Shown in pieces: positions 62,315-64,000 of a stretch of DNA of 64,000 nucleotides. The first letter of the stretch is position 1; the number at the start of each line of letters is the position of its first letter. The notes beneath the pieces were generated by a model. It was not told the DNA's origin. It did not search any database and worked only from the letters and a program-made list of their open reading frames with translations. The DNA lies in contig NZ_LIXZ01000001.1 in the NCBI RefSeq assembly GCF_001305855.1, forward strand, positions 186,001 through 250,000, given 5' to 3'. The position numbers were made by a program, and so were the translations under genes. This stretch comes from Rossellomorea vietnamensis (GTDB lineage Bacteria; Bacillota; Bacilli; Bacillales; Bacillaceae_B).

Positions 62315-63085
62315 CTAGATCAATTCAAGTTCCTTTAATCCGTGGTAGATTCCATCATCATCCACGTGCTTTGTAATCAAATTTGCGTGTTTTTGGACTT
62401 CTTGTACGGCATTACCCATTGCAACACCGGTGCCGACGGATTGGATCATCTCAATATCATTCAAGCCGTCCCCGAATGCATAGACATCTTCCATATTGAA
62501 TCCGAGCTTCGCGATCATCTTTTTGATCCCCTCTGCTTTTGAACCGCCTTTCGGAAGAATATCCATGGAGTATTGATGCCAGCGGATAAACGTGAAATCT
62601 GTGTATTTCTCCCGGTAAAAACCCTCTTCTTCCTTTGTGCAGAATAGCAGGGATTGGTAGATGTCTCTTCCTTTATAAAAATCCGGGGCAAATCCCGGGT
62701 GAGGAAACTTCAAGCTGTTCATACTCTTCTCGATATATTCATGGTGCTTATGGTTCGATTTCATCGTTTCATGATTTAAATGAACAACAGGGTGCTCCTT
62801 TATATACGTATCCTCTAATAATTCTTCCAATGTTTCAACTTGCAGAGGATTCGTGTATATCACTTCATTTTCAAAAACCACATACTGCCCATTAAAAGAT
62901 ACGAAGGACTCGATTCCCAATTCTTCTCTTAAACTTTCATACATAAATGGGGCCCTTCCAGTCGCAATTGCAACATACGTTCCGTTTGCCTGCAGTGTTT
63001 GGATGGATTCTTTTGTGGCCTGTGGCAGTTTTTTATCGTGATCAAGCAGTGTGCCGTCTATATCAAAGAAAACTATTTTAGACAT
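62315..63085 (-). CDS. ykrA: Cof-type HAD superfamily phosphatase (YkrA-like)
   Basis: HAD phosphatase of the Cof/IIB type, 256 residues, probably hydrolysing small phosphorylated metabolites. Motif I VFFDIDGTLLDHDKKLP (nucleophile Asp at residue 8), motif II VAIATGRAPF near residue 38, motif III Lys in PKGGSKAEGIKKM near residue 185, and motif IV AFGDGLNDIEMIQSVGTGVA near residue 208. The C2 cap lies between II and III. ATG follows AAAAGGAGAACGATC. The symbol is from synteny with B. subtilis ykrA between def and ykzG and is less certain than the family. Confidence 0.83.
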   Translation of the reverse strand: MSKIVFFDIDGTLLDHDKKLPQATKESIQTLQANGTYVAIATGRAPFMYESLREELGIESFVSFNGQYVVFENEVIYTNPLQVETLEELLEDTYIKEHPVVHLNHETMKSNHKHHEYIEKSMNSLKFPHPGFAPDFYKGRDIYQSLLFCTKEEEGFYREKYTDFTFIRWHQYSMDILPKGGSKAEGIKKMIAKLGFNMEDVYAFGDGLNDIEMIQSVGTGVAMGNAVQEVQKHANLITKHVDDDGIYHGLKELELI

Positions 63086-63273
63086 GATCGTTCTCCTTTT
63101 CAGAAATATTCAGTTGCGGTTCTATTTTACCCGTTGTTTAAGGTAATCCTTTACAAAGAAAATGTCAATGGAGACAGCCGGACAGTACCATTTACCAAAC
63201 TTAACCATGTAAGAGATTCCATAAATTCCGTACAATATAAGTAACACAACAGAGACGTCCGTATTATTGTTCC

Positions 63274-63302
63274 TTTACTTCACAGGAAAATCTCGGTAAA
63301 CT
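63274..63302 (+). promoter_or_regulatory. Promoter for the 23-codon peptide ORF
   Basis: TTTACT (-35), 17 bp, TAAACT (-10), predicting a leader of only about 15 nt before the peptide ATG. AGGAAAAT and TAAACTATTA here recur in the def upstream region (61561-61580). Confidence 0.5.
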
Positions 63303-63323
63303 ATTAATAAGGAGTGATCCACC

Positions 63324-63395
63324 ATGTTAAAGAAGCTCAGGAAAAAGCTTTTAAAACAGTGGAAAGAATTGCTTAGAAAAAAAACGATTGCATAA
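63324..63395 (+). CDS. Candidate 23-residue cationic amphipathic peptide
   Basis: Short ORF starting MLKKLRKKLLKQ and ending RKKTIA, with an ideal ribosome binding site (AATAAGGAGTGATCCACC) and a sigma-A type promoter just upstream. Eleven of 23 residues are Lys or Arg and eight are Leu, Ile or Trp. On a helical wheel, leucines at 2, 5, 9, 10, 16 and 17 fall largely on one face, so it should form an amphipathic helix. No family recognised. It could be a secreted or membrane-active peptide, a toxin-like peptide, or a small regulatory protein; position is between ykrA and rpoY. Confidence 0.5.
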   Translation: MLKKLRKKLLKQWKELLRKKTIA

Positions 63396-63483
63396 TCCCT
63401 CTGTTTCTCAGGAAACGATTTAAGGGGAAACGCTATTAAAATGCATGCCAATCGGACATACTGACATACAATTGCACAATGAA

Positions 63484-63534
63484 TAAGGGACTGACGCCAC
63501 TAGTGAGCTTTTCCTCCATTGGCATTGGTCCCTC
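63484..63534 (+). terminator. Long imperfect hairpin upstream of rpoY
   Basis: AGGGACTGACGCCA and TGGCATTGGTCCCT pair around a 20-base pyrimidine-rich loop, followed by CTTCTATCTTT. It may terminate the peptide transcript. The 346 bp between the peptide ORF and rpoY otherwise hold only the rpoY promoter. Confidence 0.4.
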
Positions 63535-63575
63535 TTCTATCTTTGTCATGATTCAGTACAGGATTATTCAAAAAC

Positions 63576-63604
63576 TTTATTTACACGGGAAAATCCTTTA
63601 TAAT
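63576..63604 (+). promoter_or_regulatory. Promoter of rpoY-rnjA
   Basis: TTTATT (-35), 17 bp, TATAAT (-10, perfect), about 130 bp before the rpoY ATG. Confidence 0.55.
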
Positions 63605-63741
63605 TTAATTCATACATAAACTAGATGATTCGTTCCTATAGAAATGATAGGCTATTATATAAGTTAATGTAAATGTAGTTGATAACTTTTTTATCATAGA
63701 TGAAAGTTAGATTTTTTGAAAACGGATAAGGAGAGAGAAAA

Positions 63742-63948
63742 ATGATTTTTAAAGTATTTTATCAAGAAAGTAAAGCAGAAGTGCCTGTTCGCGAATGCAC
63801 TCAATCTCTTTACATGGAAGCTGATTCAGAACGTGAAGTACGCCTGAATTTAAAAGACAAACCGTATAACATCGAATTCGTACAAAAGCTTGAGGGCGCT
63901 TTTTTAGAGTATGAAAAAAACCACCATTCTTTCGAGATGGAGCAATAA
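63742..63948 (+). CDS. rpoY: RNA polymerase epsilon subunit
   Basis: Small accessory subunit of Firmicute RNA polymerase (YkzG, DUF1447), 68 residues, structurally like phage Gp2. The whole chain matches the family: [40 protein letters not shown] and [21 protein letters not shown] follows ATAAGGAGAGAGAAAA. It is 3 bp ahead of rnjA, the standard pair in bacilli. Confidence 0.95.
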   Translation: MIFKVFYQESKAEVPVRECTQSLYMEADSEREVRLNLKDKPYNIEFVQKLEGAFLEYEKNHHSFEMEQ

Positions 63949-63951
63949 TTC

Positions 63952-64000
63952 ATGAAATTTGTAAAGAATGACCAAACCGCTGTATTTGCCCTTGGCGGTT
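63952..64000 (+). CDS. rnjA: Ribonuclease J1, N-terminal fragment
   Basis: Only the first 16 codons lie in the window: MKFVKNDQTAVFALGG. This equals the N-terminus of RNase J1 (YkqC), the metallo-beta-lactamase 5'-3' exoribonuclease and endonuclease of bacilli. Its place 3 bp after rpoY supports the call. The rest is beyond the right edge. Confidence 0.9.
   Translation, partial: MKFVKNDQTAVFALGG

Noticed and set aside
63396-63741. T-box or other riboswitch upstream of rpoY
   Set aside because: No T-box sequence (AGGGTGGNACCGCG) or known aptamer core; only an imperfect hairpin and a sigma-A type promoter are visible.

Overview
The window is a piece of a Bacillaceae chromosome (low-GC, spore-forming Firmicute). 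The evidence is gene content and order: it reproduces, in reverse, a long block known from Bacillus subtilis (mraW-mraZ, yll/ylb, cta, pycA, ftsW, yla, suhB/ykt, speA, SR1, pdh, ykyA, def, ykzG, rnjA). It also carries sporulation genes (gerR-like ylbO, ylbJ, ylbD, ylaJ), a bacillithiol gene, purine-rich ribosome binding sites, and GTG/TTG starts. The species cannot be read from the sequence; a Bacillus-like genus outside the B. subtilis group is likely because several genes are inserted relative to B. subtilis.

Layout. 1-4.1 kb: 5' part of rsmH, mraZ with its three-repeat operator, bshC, a DUF3397 membrane protein, panE. 4.2-7.5 kb: a three-gene biotin-dependent acyl-CoA carboxylase operon. 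7.7-24.7 kb: the ylb block (ylbP, gerR-like, a crotonase, rpmF, ylbN, tmcAL, ylbL, ylbK, ylbJ, coaD, rsmD, ylbG, ylbF/ricF, ylbE, ylbD, ylbC, ylbB, ylbA) with inserted uncharacterised genes. 24.8-34.4 kb: an AI-2E-type transporter, then the aa3/caa3 oxidase assembly and structural genes (ctaM, ctaG, ctaFEDCB) and divergent ctaA. 34.4-49.9 kb: pycA, ftsW, ylaN, glsA, ylaL, phoH-like ylaK, ylaJ, ylaI, ylaH, typA, ylaF, suhB, yktB, yktA. 49.9-60.3 kb: a nitronate monooxygenase-like gene, speA, the SR1/SR1P locus, a lipoprotein deacetylase, two small envelope genes, and pdhABCD. 60.7-64 kb: ykyA, def, a HAD phosphatase, a 23-codon cationic peptide ORF, rpoY and the start of rnjA.

How it fits together. 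CtaA and CtaB make heme A for the CtaCDEF oxidase, with CtaG and CtaM as assembly factors. PdhABCD and PycA feed the citrate cycle. SR1/SR1P, with two matches to the CcpN operator, links carbon regulation to GapA and arginine metabolism. RsmH, RsmD, TmcAL, TypA, RpmF, Def, RicF, RpoY and RNase J1 serve RNA and ribosome function.

The least ordinary content is non-coding. (i) Three tandem ~123-bp elements lie between ctaG and ctaF, and their 25-position stems differ by compensatory changes. (ii) A nested palindromic element lies upstream of speA, with 15-bp terminal inverted repeats and two long perfect hairpins. (iii) A third folded repeat lies upstream of tmcAL. (iv) The SR1 regulatory RNA encodes a 39-residue peptide.
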